In this document: one piece after another, positions 44,375 to 52,080 of the stretch
How the letters are laid out: the number at the start of each line of letters is the position of its first letter
How positions within the stretch are numbered: the stretch's first letter is position 1
Assembly: GCA_947444195.1 (NCBI GenBank)
Contig: CANEZL010000013.1
Location: 1-64,000 of the forward strand
Length of the DNA: 64,000 bases
Direction of reading: 5' to 3'
Source: Methylobacteriaceae bacterium
GTDB taxonomy: Bacteria > Pseudomonadota > Alphaproteobacteria > Rhizobiales > Beijerinckiaceae
The notes under the pieces: generated by a model
Database searches by the model: none
What the model saw: only the letters and a program-made list of their open reading frames with translations
What the model was told of the DNA's origin: nothing
Position numbers and translations under genes: made by a program

Positions 44375-44392
44375 ATTGCACCATGGTGCAAT
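44375..44392. promoter_or_regulatory. Perfect 18-bp palindrome upstream of mcd
   Basis: ATTGCACCATGGTGCAAT lies 115 bases before the mcd start. A related half-site GGTGCAAAT, within an imperfect dyad, follows at about 44409-44430. Two copies of one motif in a 183-base promoter gap suggest a dedicated regulator. The motif resembles NtrC sites but lacks their central spacer. Confidence 0.55.
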
Positions 44393-44506
44393 ACGGGATG
44401 GATTCACTTTGCTTCACCGGCGGTGCAAATAAAATAACGTCTCCCCGGCCGCGGGACGCTCTATAACGTCCGCATCCCCGACCCACGCCAGATCCAGGTT
44501 TCCGCC

Positions 44507-46186
44507 ATGTCAGCGTTCCCCGCTCTCCAGACCGAACCGCAGGACGTCGTCGCCCTGGTGACGGAGGCCGGAGCGGCCGCGGCCAAGCTCGTCGCCGAGG
44601 CCACCCGCCGCGTCCGCAGCCAGGTCCTCGGTGCCGACGGGCGGATCGATCCGGCCCGGCTCGAGGCCGAGCAGCACGCCGCCCACGGCCTCGCCTGGCT
44701 CGCCGTCTACGGCGAGGCGGTGCGGGAACTCGGCGCCTACGCGGCCAACCTGCGCGAGGCGGGCAAGCTCGGCGAGACCGAGACGCTGCTCGTGAGGATC
44801 GGCGCGGGCGAGTATCTCGACCAGATGTTCGGCGGCATCCCGATGAGCCAGGGCGAGATGGTGCGGCCCACCGGCTCCCTCGGCCTCTCGCCCCGCGAAC
44901 TCGCCCAGTTCCGCGACGCCGCGGTCGAGGCGGTGATCGCCGAGGGCAACACCCCCGAGAACCGCGCCGCCCTGGTCGCCAAGATCCGCGAAGGGGGCGG
45001 CGCGGCCACCATCGGCGAATCGGGCCTCGACGAGGACATGGAGGCGATCCGCTCCGAGATGCGCCGCTTCGGCAAGGCCGAGGTGGTGGATCAGGCCCAC
45101 GAATGGCACCTCGCCAACGCCTACATCCCCATGGAGATCGTGCAGAAGATGGCCGAACTCGGCGTCTTCGGCCTGACGATCCCCGAGGAGTACGGCGGCA
45201 TGGGCATGCCCAAGACCGCCATGTGCGTGGTCTCGGAGGAATTGTCGCGCGCCTATATCGGCGTCGGCTCGCTGGGCACCCGCTCGGAGATCGCGGCCGA
45301 ACTCATCCTCGGCGGCGGCACCGAGGAGCAGAAGCAGCGCTTCCTGCCGAAGATCGCGAGCGGCGAGATCCTGCCCACCGCCGTGTTCACCGAGCCGAAC
45401 ACCGGCTCCGACCTCGCCTCCCTGCGCACCAAGGCGGTGAAGGATGGCGACACCTGGAAGATCTCGGGCAACAAGACCTGGATCACCCACCCCGTGCGCG
45501 CCGACATCATGACCGTGCTCGTGCGCACCAAGCCCGAGGAGAAGGGCCACCGCGGCCTCTCCATGCTGATCGCCGAGAAGCCGCGGGGCGACGACGCGAA
45601 TCCCTTCCCGGTCGAGGGCCTGTCGGGCGGCGAGATCGAGGTGCTCGGCTACCGGGGCATGAAGGAGTACGAGCTCGCCTTCGAGAACTTCTCCGTTCCC
45701 GGGGACAATCTCCTCGGCGGCGTCGAGGGCAAGGGCTTCGCCCAGCTCATGCAGACCTTCGAATCGGCCCGCATCCAGACGGCGGCCCGCGCCATCGGCG
45801 TCGCCCAGTCGGCCCTCGACATCGGCCTGCGCTACGCCGAGGAGCGGGTGCAGTTCGGCAAGGCGCTGATCAGCTTCCCCCGCGTCGCCGACAAGCTCGC
45901 CATGATGGCGGTGGAGATCAACATCGCCCGCCAGCTCACCTACTTCTCGGCCCGCGCCAAGGACGAGGGCAAGCGCTGCGACCTTGAGGCCGGCATGGCC
46001 AAGCTGCTCGGCGCCCGCGTGGCCTGGGCCGCGGCCGACAACGCCCTGCAGATCCACGGCGGCAACGGCTTCGCGCTGGAGTACCAGATCAGCCGCGTGC
46101 TCTGCGACGCCCGCATCCTCTCGATCTTCGAGGGGGCGGCCGAGATCCAGGCCCAGGTCATCGCCCGCCGCCTGCTGGAGCAGTGA
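44507..46186 (+). CDS. mcd: Probable (2S)-methylsuccinyl-CoA dehydrogenase
   Basis: A 559-residue acyl-CoA dehydrogenase. The catalytic fold begins near residue 170 and shows IPEEYGGMGMP, FTEPNTGSDLAS, YAEERVQFGKALISF and IFEGAAEIQAQ with the catalytic Glu. The extra N-terminal domain of about 170 residues is the distinguishing trait of Mcd, the flavoenzyme that oxidises methylsuccinyl-CoA to mesaconyl-CoA in the ethylmalonyl-CoA pathway. A general long-form acyl-CoA dehydrogenase is the alternative. Other pathway genes are not adjacent. The promoter region holds an 18-bp palindrome. Confidence 0.72.
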   Translation: MSAFPALQTEPQDVVALVTEAGAAAAKLVAEATRRVRSQVLGADGRIDPARLEAEQHAAHGLAWLAVYGEAVRELGAYAANLREAGKLGETETLLVRIGAGEYLDQMFGGIPMSQGEMVRPTGSLGLSPRELAQFRDAAVEAVIAEGNTPENRAALVAKIREGGGAATIGESGLDEDMEAIRSEMRRFGKAEVVDQAHEWHLANAYIPMEIVQKMAELGVFGLTIPEEYGGMGMPKTAMCVVSEELSRAYIGVGSLGTRSEIAAELILGGGTEEQKQRFLPKIASGEILPTAVFTEPNTGSDLASLRTKAVKDGDTWKISGNKTWITHPVRADIMTVLVRTKPEEKGHRGLSMLIAEKPRGDDANPFPVEGLSGGEIEVLGYRGMKEYELAFENFSVPGDNLLGGVEGKGFAQLMQTFESARIQTAARAIGVAQSALDIGLRYAEERVQFGKALISFPRVADKLAMMAVEINIARQLTYFSARAKDEGKRCDLEAGMAKLLGARVAWAAADNALQIHGGNGFALEYQISRVLCDARILSIFEGAAEIQAQVIARRLLEQ

Positions 46187-46445
46187 GGCGAGTCCCGGGA
46201 TCGAGTCCCACCGAAACGAGCCGTCTTCCCGGATGCGGCCCCACTCCCCGCGAGCCGCGCGCGATAGAGCGGTGGCCCGCGCGACCGCGAAGCACTGAAT
46301 TCGCTCCGTCCCGACGCGTCGAAGTCAGTTCTCGGGCGGCTGCGTGTGCGGGGGCACCGCGACGGTTCCGGATCTGGTCTGAATTCGAACCTCGGGCCTG
46401 CCCGCGTCGTCCGATGCGGGGGCCCGGTCCGAGGAAGACCCGACG

Positions 46446-47000
46446 ATGAAGACATCCCGCGCCGTCGCGCTGCTGCTCCCGCTCCTCGCTGCGCCGCCGG
46501 CGCTGGCGCAGGGAACCGAGGCCCAGCGCTCCGCCTGCATGCCGGACGTGTTCCGGCTCTGCGCCTCCGCCATCCCGAATGTCGGAAACATCAAGTCCTG
46601 TCTCGCCCGCCAGCACACGCGGCTGAGCCCGGCCTGCCGGACGGTGATGGAGGAATCCGCCGGACCGACGACCCGTCAGGCCGAGGCCCCGCCGCCGCGC
46701 GTCGTCCCGCGGCGCGTGGCCGATGTGGAGCCGGCACCCCGCCGCGCGCCCGTCCGGGTCGCCGCGCGCAGCGTCGCCCCCTGCGCCTGCTCGCCCCGCG
46801 TCGCCGCGGCGCGGACGTGGCGCCGCACCGCCTCCGCCCCGCGCCGGGTCTACCGCGGCAGGAGCGGCCACGGATCGGAGATGGCGCAGGCGATGTACTG
46901 GATGCGGACCGTCAGCAGCCTCGGCGGCTCGATGGGCGGCTCCCTCGGAGGATCCCTCGGCGGCCTGTCCCTCGGTTCCCTGGCGGGCCTGATGCCGTGA
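46446..47000 (+). CDS. Secreted Cys-containing protein, function unknown
   Basis: A 184-residue protein with a signal peptide ending PPALAQ. Residues 28-66 carry four Cys (CMPDVFRLCASAIP, KSCLARQ, PACRTVM), a spacing like cysteine-rich repeat (GLG1-type) modules. A basic Pro/Arg linker, and a Gly-Ser-Leu repeat (GGSMGGSLGGSLGG) finish it. The frame and signal peptide support a real gene; the role is unknown. Confidence 0.65.
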   Translation: MKTSRAVALLLPLLAAPPALAQGTEAQRSACMPDVFRLCASAIPNVGNIKSCLARQHTRLSPACRTVMEESAGPTTRQAEAPPPRVVPRRVADVEPAPRRAPVRVAARSVAPCACSPRVAAARTWRRTASAPRRVYRGRSGHGSEMAQAMYWMRTVSSLGGSMGGSLGGSLGGLSLGSLAGLMP

Positions 47001-47074
47001 GGCCCGCGGTCCCGTATGTCTGAGCGGGCGCCGCCCGGCCGCGACGGCCGGGCGGCGCCCGCGCGGGACCGCGT

Positions 47075-47251
47075 CTACTTGGTGATCTTCACGGAGACCG
47101 GATCGCTCGACGGGAAGGTCTCCTCCAGCGCCTCGTCCAGGCGCTCGTTCATCTTGCCCTGCTTGTTCTCGGGATGGTCCTTGTCGCCGGGCTTGGCACT
47201 GCCCTGCTGGAAGCCCGCCTCGTCCACGCCCTTGGTCTTGTCCTCTGACAT
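47075..47251 (-). CDS. Conserved small acidic protein (58 residues)
   Basis: MSEDKTKGVDEAGFQQ begins at an ATG with GGAGG eight bases upstream. The C-terminal motif LDEALEETFPSSDPVSV is shared by a family of short alphaproteobacterial proteins without known function. It is highly charged and has no membrane segment. Divergent from the glycosyltransferase gene. Confidence 0.72.
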   Translation of the reverse strand: MSEDKTKGVDEAGFQQGSAKPGDKDHPENKQGKMNERLDEALEETFPSSDPVSVKITK

Positions 47252-47376
47252 CCGCTGATCCTCCGACTTTGGTCGCCCGCGCACGGGCCGGTCGGGGGTT
47301 CAACGCGGCGTGCGGACAGGTGTTGCAGGCGGCGTTTACCGGACGGAAGCGGACCCGGTGCCAGGATCGGTCCCCG

Positions 47377-47477
47377 GAGCGCGATGCGGAAGAAGCGGGA
47401 TCCGGTCTTCGGAGGTCATCGCGCGATCACGACAGGATGGAGCGTGCCGCCGGTTCCCCCGGGGGAGCCAGCGCGCT
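47377..47477 (+). repeat. 101-nt two-hairpin repeat, diverged copy D
   Basis: The most GC-shifted copy. Hairpin 1 arms are GCGCGATG and CATCGCGC, a compensated change from GCACGATG/CATCGTGC. Hairpin 2 is less regular (GGAGCG and CGCTCC ends kept). It lies just upstream of a glycosyltransferase gene. Older or independently drifting than copies A-C. Confidence 0.65.
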
Positions 47478-47505
47478 CCGGAACGAGAGCCCGGTATCCG
47501 CAGTC

Positions 47506-48759
47506 ATGCACGTCGTCATCCTGGCCGAGTTCGCGGCCACCAGCGGCGGCGCCGAGAAGGTCGCCCTCGAATCCGCCCACGGGCTCGCCGAGCGCGGGCT
47601 CACCGTCACCTATCTCCAGGCGGTGGAGGGGCCCGTCGACCCGCTCCTCGACCATCCCCGCATCCAGCGCCGCTGCCTCGGCCTGCCCGACATCTGGAGC
47701 CGCAACGCCCTGGCCGCCGCCGTCTCCGGCGTCTGGCACATGACGGCGGCCGAGCGCCTGGAAGCGGCCCTCGCCGAGACCGCACCCTTCGACTGCATCC
47801 ATGTCCACCAGTGGACGCGCAGCCTGTCACCGAGCGTGTTTCCCGTCCTGAGCGCGGCGGGCGTGCCGGTCTTCCTCACCCTGCACGACTATTTCCTGGC
47901 CTGCCCGAACGGCGTCTACTACCGGTTCGATCGGGGCGAGCCCTGCGCCCTGCGCCCGATGTCGGCGGCGTGCCTGGCCGCGCCCTGCGATTCGAAGAGC
48001 CGGGCGCACAAGCTCGTGCGCGTCGCCCGCACCGCCGCCCTCCGCCAGGCGCTGCGGGGGCGCCGCCTCGACGTGGTGCATGTCTGCGACGCCAGCCGGG
48101 CCCGGATGGGCGACATGCTCGGCGGCTACGCCCTCGCGCACCACCGCGTCGACAACCCCGTGCGGGCGGTGCCCGGCCCCGCCGCCGCTCCGGAGCGCGG
48201 GGATGCGGTCGCCTATGTAGGGCGGCTGACGCGGGAGAAGGGCGCCGACCTCGTGGCCGAGGCGGCCGCGGCCGCCGGACTTCCCGCCCTCTTCATCGGC
48301 ACCGGGCCGCTGGAGGCCGAACTCGCCGCCCGGCCGGGCGTGGAGATGCTGGGCTGGCAATCGCCCGAGGCCGTCCAGGGGATCCTGCGGCGCCGGGCGC
48401 GGGCGCTCGCCGCACCGTCGCGCTGGTTCGAGACCGGCCCGCTCACGGTCTACGAGGCCCTGGCCGCCGGGATCCCCGTGGTCGCCTCGGAGCGGTCGGG
48501 AGCGGCCGAGAAGGTCCGCCACGGGGAGACCGGCTTCGTGCTGCCCCCCGAGGCGGAAGCCCTGACGCAGGCGTTCCGGGCCCTGCGGGACGACGGCCGC
48601 GTCGCCGCCCTCGGCCGCGCCGCCCATGCCCGCTTCCGGGAGGCGCCGATGAGCCTCGACGCCCATGCCCGCGCCGTCCACGACCTCTACGTCCAGGTTC
48701 TGCGGCAAGCGTCCTGTGCGGCGCACCATGCGGGAACCGAGAAGTTTCGCACGGTCTGA
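47506..48759 (+). CDS. Glycosyltransferase family 4 protein
   Basis: A 417-residue GT-B enzyme. ATSGGAEKVALESAHGLAER is the acceptor-side loop, AYVGRLTREKGADLV opens the donor half, and FETGPLTVYEALAAGIPVVA carries the E-x7-E nucleotide-sugar motif. It probably builds a surface polysaccharide or glycolipid. ATG 47506 begins MHVVILAEF; the open frame upstream runs through repeat copy D and is rejected. Confidence 0.87.
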   Translation: MHVVILAEFAATSGGAEKVALESAHGLAERGLTVTYLQAVEGPVDPLLDHPRIQRRCLGLPDIWSRNALAAAVSGVWHMTAAERLEAALAETAPFDCIHVHQWTRSLSPSVFPVLSAAGVPVFLTLHDYFLACPNGVYYRFDRGEPCALRPMSAACLAAPCDSKSRAHKLVRVARTAALRQALRGRRLDVVHVCDASRARMGDMLGGYALAHHRVDNPVRAVPGPAAAPERGDAVAYVGRLTREKGADLVAEAAAAAGLPALFIGTGPLEAELAARPGVEMLGWQSPEAVQGILRRRARALAAPSRWFETGPLTVYEALAAGIPVVASERSGAAEKVRHGETGFVLPPEAEALTQAFRALRDDGRVAALGRAAHARFREAPMSLDAHARAVHDLYVQVLRQASCAAHHAGTEKFRTV

Positions 48760-48992
48760 TCGTCCTCCAGCAGATCGCAGCAAGGAGACCGCCCGCCAGA
48801 ATCGTTGCCGGCAAGCAGAAGCGTGCGAATGGCAACGCGCGGCGGGATCCGAGACCTGATGGTCCGCGCGGATTGCATTCATAAGCTCGGCCGACTTAAG
48901 GAATCATATCAGCGTCTCGCGCGCACTCGGCCGGAGAGATCAAAACTCTGTCTTCGCTCTCCACTCCGGTCTTCGTTCTCGGTTCGAGCCTC

Positions 48993-49021
48993 TTGACCTT
49001 TTTGTTGCAATGCAACATATC
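48993..49021 (+). promoter_or_regulatory. Phasin promoter with overlapping dyad
   Basis: TTGACC at 48993-48998 is followed by a weak -10 (CATATC, 17-base spacing). The spacer holds TGTTGC-AAT-GCAACA at 49003-49017, a perfect 6-bp dyad. PHB repressors of the PhaR type bind short TGC/GCA dyads near phasin genes, so this is a plausible operator. The rest of the 322-base gap (48760-49081) shows no gene. Confidence 0.5.
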
Positions 49022-49081
49022 TCTGCCGCCAGTCCTGGCCGGCCGGGACGTATCGCGCCCGGCCAACGAGCGGAGAGACTC

Positions 49082-49435
49082 ATGCAGACCACGAACTTCG
49101 AGATCCCGACCGAGATGCGCGATTTCGCCGAGAAGAGCATCGACCAGACCCGCAACGCCGTCGGCGTCATCATGACGAACGCCCACAAGGCCGCCGACCA
49201 GTTCCAGGCTGGCGGCAAGACCGTGCAGTCGACCTTCCAGGCCGCCGTGGCCAAGGGCTTCGACCACGCCCAGGCCAATGCCAACGCCACCTTCGACTTC
49301 GCGCACAAGCTCGTCCGCGCCAAGGACTTCCGTGAGGCCTTCGAGCTGCAGTCCGAGTTCGTCCGCAGCCAGGTCGCCGCGCTCCAGGCCCAGGCCAAGG
49401 AGTTCGGCAGCCTCGCCCAGAACGCGGCGCACTGA
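49082..49435 (+). CDS. Phasin family protein
   Basis: A 117-residue amphipathic helical protein (MQTTNFEIPTEMRDFAEKS, then FELQSEFVRSQVAALQAQAK). Phasins coat PHB granules and control their number and size. GGAG precedes the ATG. A second phasin-like gene follows, and a PHB depolymerase gene lies 9 kb away. The dyad in its promoter suggests PhaR-type control. Confidence 0.9.
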   Translation: MQTTNFEIPTEMRDFAEKSIDQTRNAVGVIMTNAHKAADQFQAGGKTVQSTFQAAVAKGFDHAQANANATFDFAHKLVRAKDFREAFELQSEFVRSQVAALQAQAKEFGSLAQNAAH

Positions 49436-49467
49436 GCGTCCGCGAGACCGCTCGTCGCCTGATCGGC

Positions 49468-49497
49468 CCGGGAGCCCGCGCGTAGGCGGGCTCCCGG
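49468..49497 (+). terminator. Hairpin terminator after the phasin gene
   Basis: CCGGGAGCCCGC-GCGTAG-GCGGGCTCCCGG, a 12-bp perfect stem 32 bases after the stop. No T-run follows. Confidence 0.6.
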
Positions 49498-49594
49498 CTC
49501 CGCACCGGGGACGGCGCATCCGAGGTGCCCCGCAGGGCGGGGCGTCGCCCGGAGGCCGCCTTCCGGGCCGTGAGTTTTTCGAGGGATTTCAGGG

Positions 49595-50404
49595 ATGGGT
49601 AAGCAGCGCACGCCACAGGGTCCGCGTCGGAGGCCGCCCGTGCGGCCCGTCGCTTCGGAGGGCCATTCGGACACCTCCGCATCCACGCTGATCGCCGCCA
49701 CCAGCGCGGACGCGATCCCCGAGCCCGACCTGACCGAGGCGGAACTCCCGGCCATCGAGGCCGCGGCCGAGACCCCTGAGGCGGATGCCGTGCGCGAAGC
49801 GATCGCCGAACCCGACGACGCCGAGGATGCGGCCTCCGAGGCCGCGCCGGCTGCCGAAGCCGAGCCCGAGGCCCCCGAGACCCCGGTGGCTGAGACCCCG
49901 GTGACCGAGACGGTGGCCGAGGCCGCGCCCGAGCCGCAGGCGCCCGAGATCCCCGAGCCGCAGGCGGTCGAGACCGCCGAAGCAGCCCCCGAGGAGCCCG
50001 CCTCCGTTCCGGCCGAGATCCCGCCGCCCGCCGCCGAGCAGGCCCCGGAGAAGGCTGCCGAGAAGGCCGCCGAGAAGGCCGCCGAGGAGATCCCGGCCGC
50101 CGTCGCGGTGATGCAGGACGGCCTCGCCCAGGCCGCCACGGCCGCAGCCACGGCCGCCCCCGCCTACCGCTTCGGCTTCACGCCGGTCTATTTCGACGTC
50201 CAGGGCATGGGCAGCATCCTGATCGCCTACATGCAGAGCGAGAGCGCGGCCGCCATGTCCCACATGCGCGCGCTGGGCGAGGCCCGCTCGCCCGCCGACA
50301 TGATCCGCCTTCAGGTGACCGAGATGCAGCGGGTCGCCGACGCCTCGCTGACCTGCTGGGTGGCCCTTGCCCGCAGCGCGAGCCGCCCGGCCGCCCTGCA
50401 CTGA
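49595..50404 (+). CDS. Phasin-like protein with long Pro/Glu/Ala-rich N-terminal half
   Basis: A 269-residue protein. Residues 40-160 are a low-complexity acidic region (repeats such as PETPVAETPVTET and EKAAEKAAEKAAEE). The last 75 residues resemble a phasin domain: ILIAYMQSESAAAMSHMRAL and DMIRLQVTEMQRVADAS. It may tether granules through the C-terminus while the disordered part binds something else. ATG 49595 has GAGGG upstream. Confidence 0.7.
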   Translation: MGKQRTPQGPRRRPPVRPVASEGHSDTSASTLIAATSADAIPEPDLTEAELPAIEAAAETPEADAVREAIAEPDDAEDAASEAAPAAEAEPEAPETPVAETPVTETVAEAAPEPQAPEIPEPQAVETAEAAPEEPASVPAEIPPPAAEQAPEKAAEKAAEKAAEEIPAAVAVMQDGLAQAATAAATAAPAYRFGFTPVYFDVQGMGSILIAYMQSESAAAMSHMRALGEARSPADMIRLQVTEMQRVADASLTCWVALARSASRPAALH

Positions 50405-50589
50405 AGACCGCAGGTTCCGAACATCGCGGCGGGCCGTCGCTCCGGAAGGGGCGGCGGCCCGCCGTCGCTCGGGAGGCGCTGTCGCTCGGGAGACACAGAG
50501 CCGGCGGCATCGAACGGTGCGGCGCAACCATCGGTTAACCATGCCGGGCCTATGGCCTAACGGAGGGCACGGGAGACCGAACCAGTCCG

Positions 50590-51831
50590 ATGCCGACCTG
50601 CGCGCGCCTGATCCTCAGCATCCTCTTCGCCGTCGCCGTGCTGGCCTCCGCGCTGGCCGTCGCGCAGGACGGCGAGCGGGCGGTGGCCATCGCCGCCGAC
50701 CTCGCCGGCGGCACGGGCGGCACCAAGCTCACCCTCACCCTGTCGAAGCCCGTCGAGGCTCGCGCCTTCGTGATGGAGCGGCCCGACCGGGCCGTGATCG
50801 ACCTGCCCGAGGTGAACTTCCAGCTCGGTCCCGAGGTCGGGCGCCGCCGCGAGGGCCTCGTCCAGTCCTTCCGCTACGGCCTGTTCGCGCCGGGCCGCTC
50901 CCGCATCGTCGTGGATCTCGCCGGCCCCGCGAGCGTCGGCACCATCGAGACCGCGACGCGCGCCCGGGACGGCGCCGTCATCCTCACCGTCACCTTCCAG
51001 CGCGTCGAGCGCGAGGCCTTCCGCAAGGCCGCCGCGGCGAGCGATCCGGCACCCGCCCCCAAGGCGAACGTCCGCGAGGCCGCCGACCCGCGCCCGCTCG
51101 TGATGATCGATGCCGGCCACGGCGGCACCGATCCCGGCGCCATCGCGGTGGGCGGCGTGTTCGAGAAGGACATCGTCTTCGGCTTCGCCCAAGCCCTCGT
51201 CGCCCGCCTCGAAGGGAGCGGACGCTACCGCGTGCGCATGACCCGCGACCGGGACGTGTTCGTGCCCCTGGCCGAGCGGGTGCGCCTCGCCCGCGAGGCG
51301 CGGGCCGATCTCTTCGTGTCGATCCATGCCGACTCGATCTCCTCGGCCCCGCAGGTGCGCGGCGCCACGATCTACACCGGCTCGGAGAAGGCGACCGACG
51401 CCGAATCGGCCAAGCTCGCCGAGCGCGAGAACCGCGCCGACGCCGCCGCGGGCGCCGATGCGAGCGAGGCCCCGGCCGAGATCGCCGACATCCTGCAGGA
51501 GCTGACCCTGCGCGAGACGCGCGGCTTCTCCTCCGGCTTCGCCCGCACCCTGATGGGCCAGCTCTCCCCGGTGATGGAGATGAGCTCCAAGCCGCACCGG
51601 GAGGCGGGCTTCCGGGTGCTGCGCTCCCCCGACGTGCCGAGCGTGCTGGTGGAACTCGGCTACCTGTCGAGCAAGCGCGACCTGGAGATGCTGCAATCGA
51701 CCGAGTGGCGCGAGAGCGTCACCGGCTCCATGGCCAAGGCGATCGACCTGTTCTTCACGAACCGCGCGACCCTCGGCCGCCCCGCGGGTCCCACGCGCCG
51801 CGCCGCGGCAATCGCCCCAGTTTCACCATAG
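50590..51831 (+). CDS. N-acetylmuramoyl-L-alanine amidase, AmiC type
   Basis: A 413-residue periplasmic enzyme with a signal peptide (ends LAVAQ), an AMIN targeting domain and a zinc amidase_3 domain: VMIDAGHGGTDPGAI gives the first His, VFEKD the Glu, SIHADS the second His, and SVLVELGYLS the catalytic Glu. It cleaves peptide from glycan during septum splitting. It is followed by a class A penicillin-binding protein gene. Confidence 0.93.
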   Translation: MPTCARLILSILFAVAVLASALAVAQDGERAVAIAADLAGGTGGTKLTLTLSKPVEARAFVMERPDRAVIDLPEVNFQLGPEVGRRREGLVQSFRYGLFAPGRSRIVVDLAGPASVGTIETATRARDGAVILTVTFQRVEREAFRKAAAASDPAPAPKANVREAADPRPLVMIDAGHGGTDPGAIAVGGVFEKDIVFGFAQALVARLEGSGRYRVRMTRDRDVFVPLAERVRLAREARADLFVSIHADSISSAPQVRGATIYTGSEKATDAESAKLAERENRADAAAGADASEAPAEIADILQELTLRETRGFSSGFARTLMGQLSPVMEMSSKPHREAGFRVLRSPDVPSVLVELGYLSSKRDLEMLQSTEWRESVTGSMAKAIDLFFTNRATLGRPAGPTRRAAAIAPVSP

Positions 51832-52080
51832 ATCCGGTGTGGATACGGGGCCAGGAAGACGCCCTGTCGCCCCGCCCCCGGGCGGTGATCGGTCAGGGCC
51901 TCGGACGGTCGTTCCCGATGCGCGCGGATGCGCGCCGGCCGTCATCCCGAGCGTTCCTCGCGAAACTCCCACCACGCCCCTCCGGGCGCGGGGAGGACTC
52001 CCGGCCGGGGGTCTCGCGAGGGGCTCCGAGCCGAGACACAGGGCCGTGCGCGGCCGAGCCACCAGCGGGCGGAACACCGG

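Noticed and set aside
44375..44392. NtrC binding site
   Set aside because: NtrC dyads carry a central spacer that this 18-bp palindrome lacks, and the downstream gene is not nitrogen-related.
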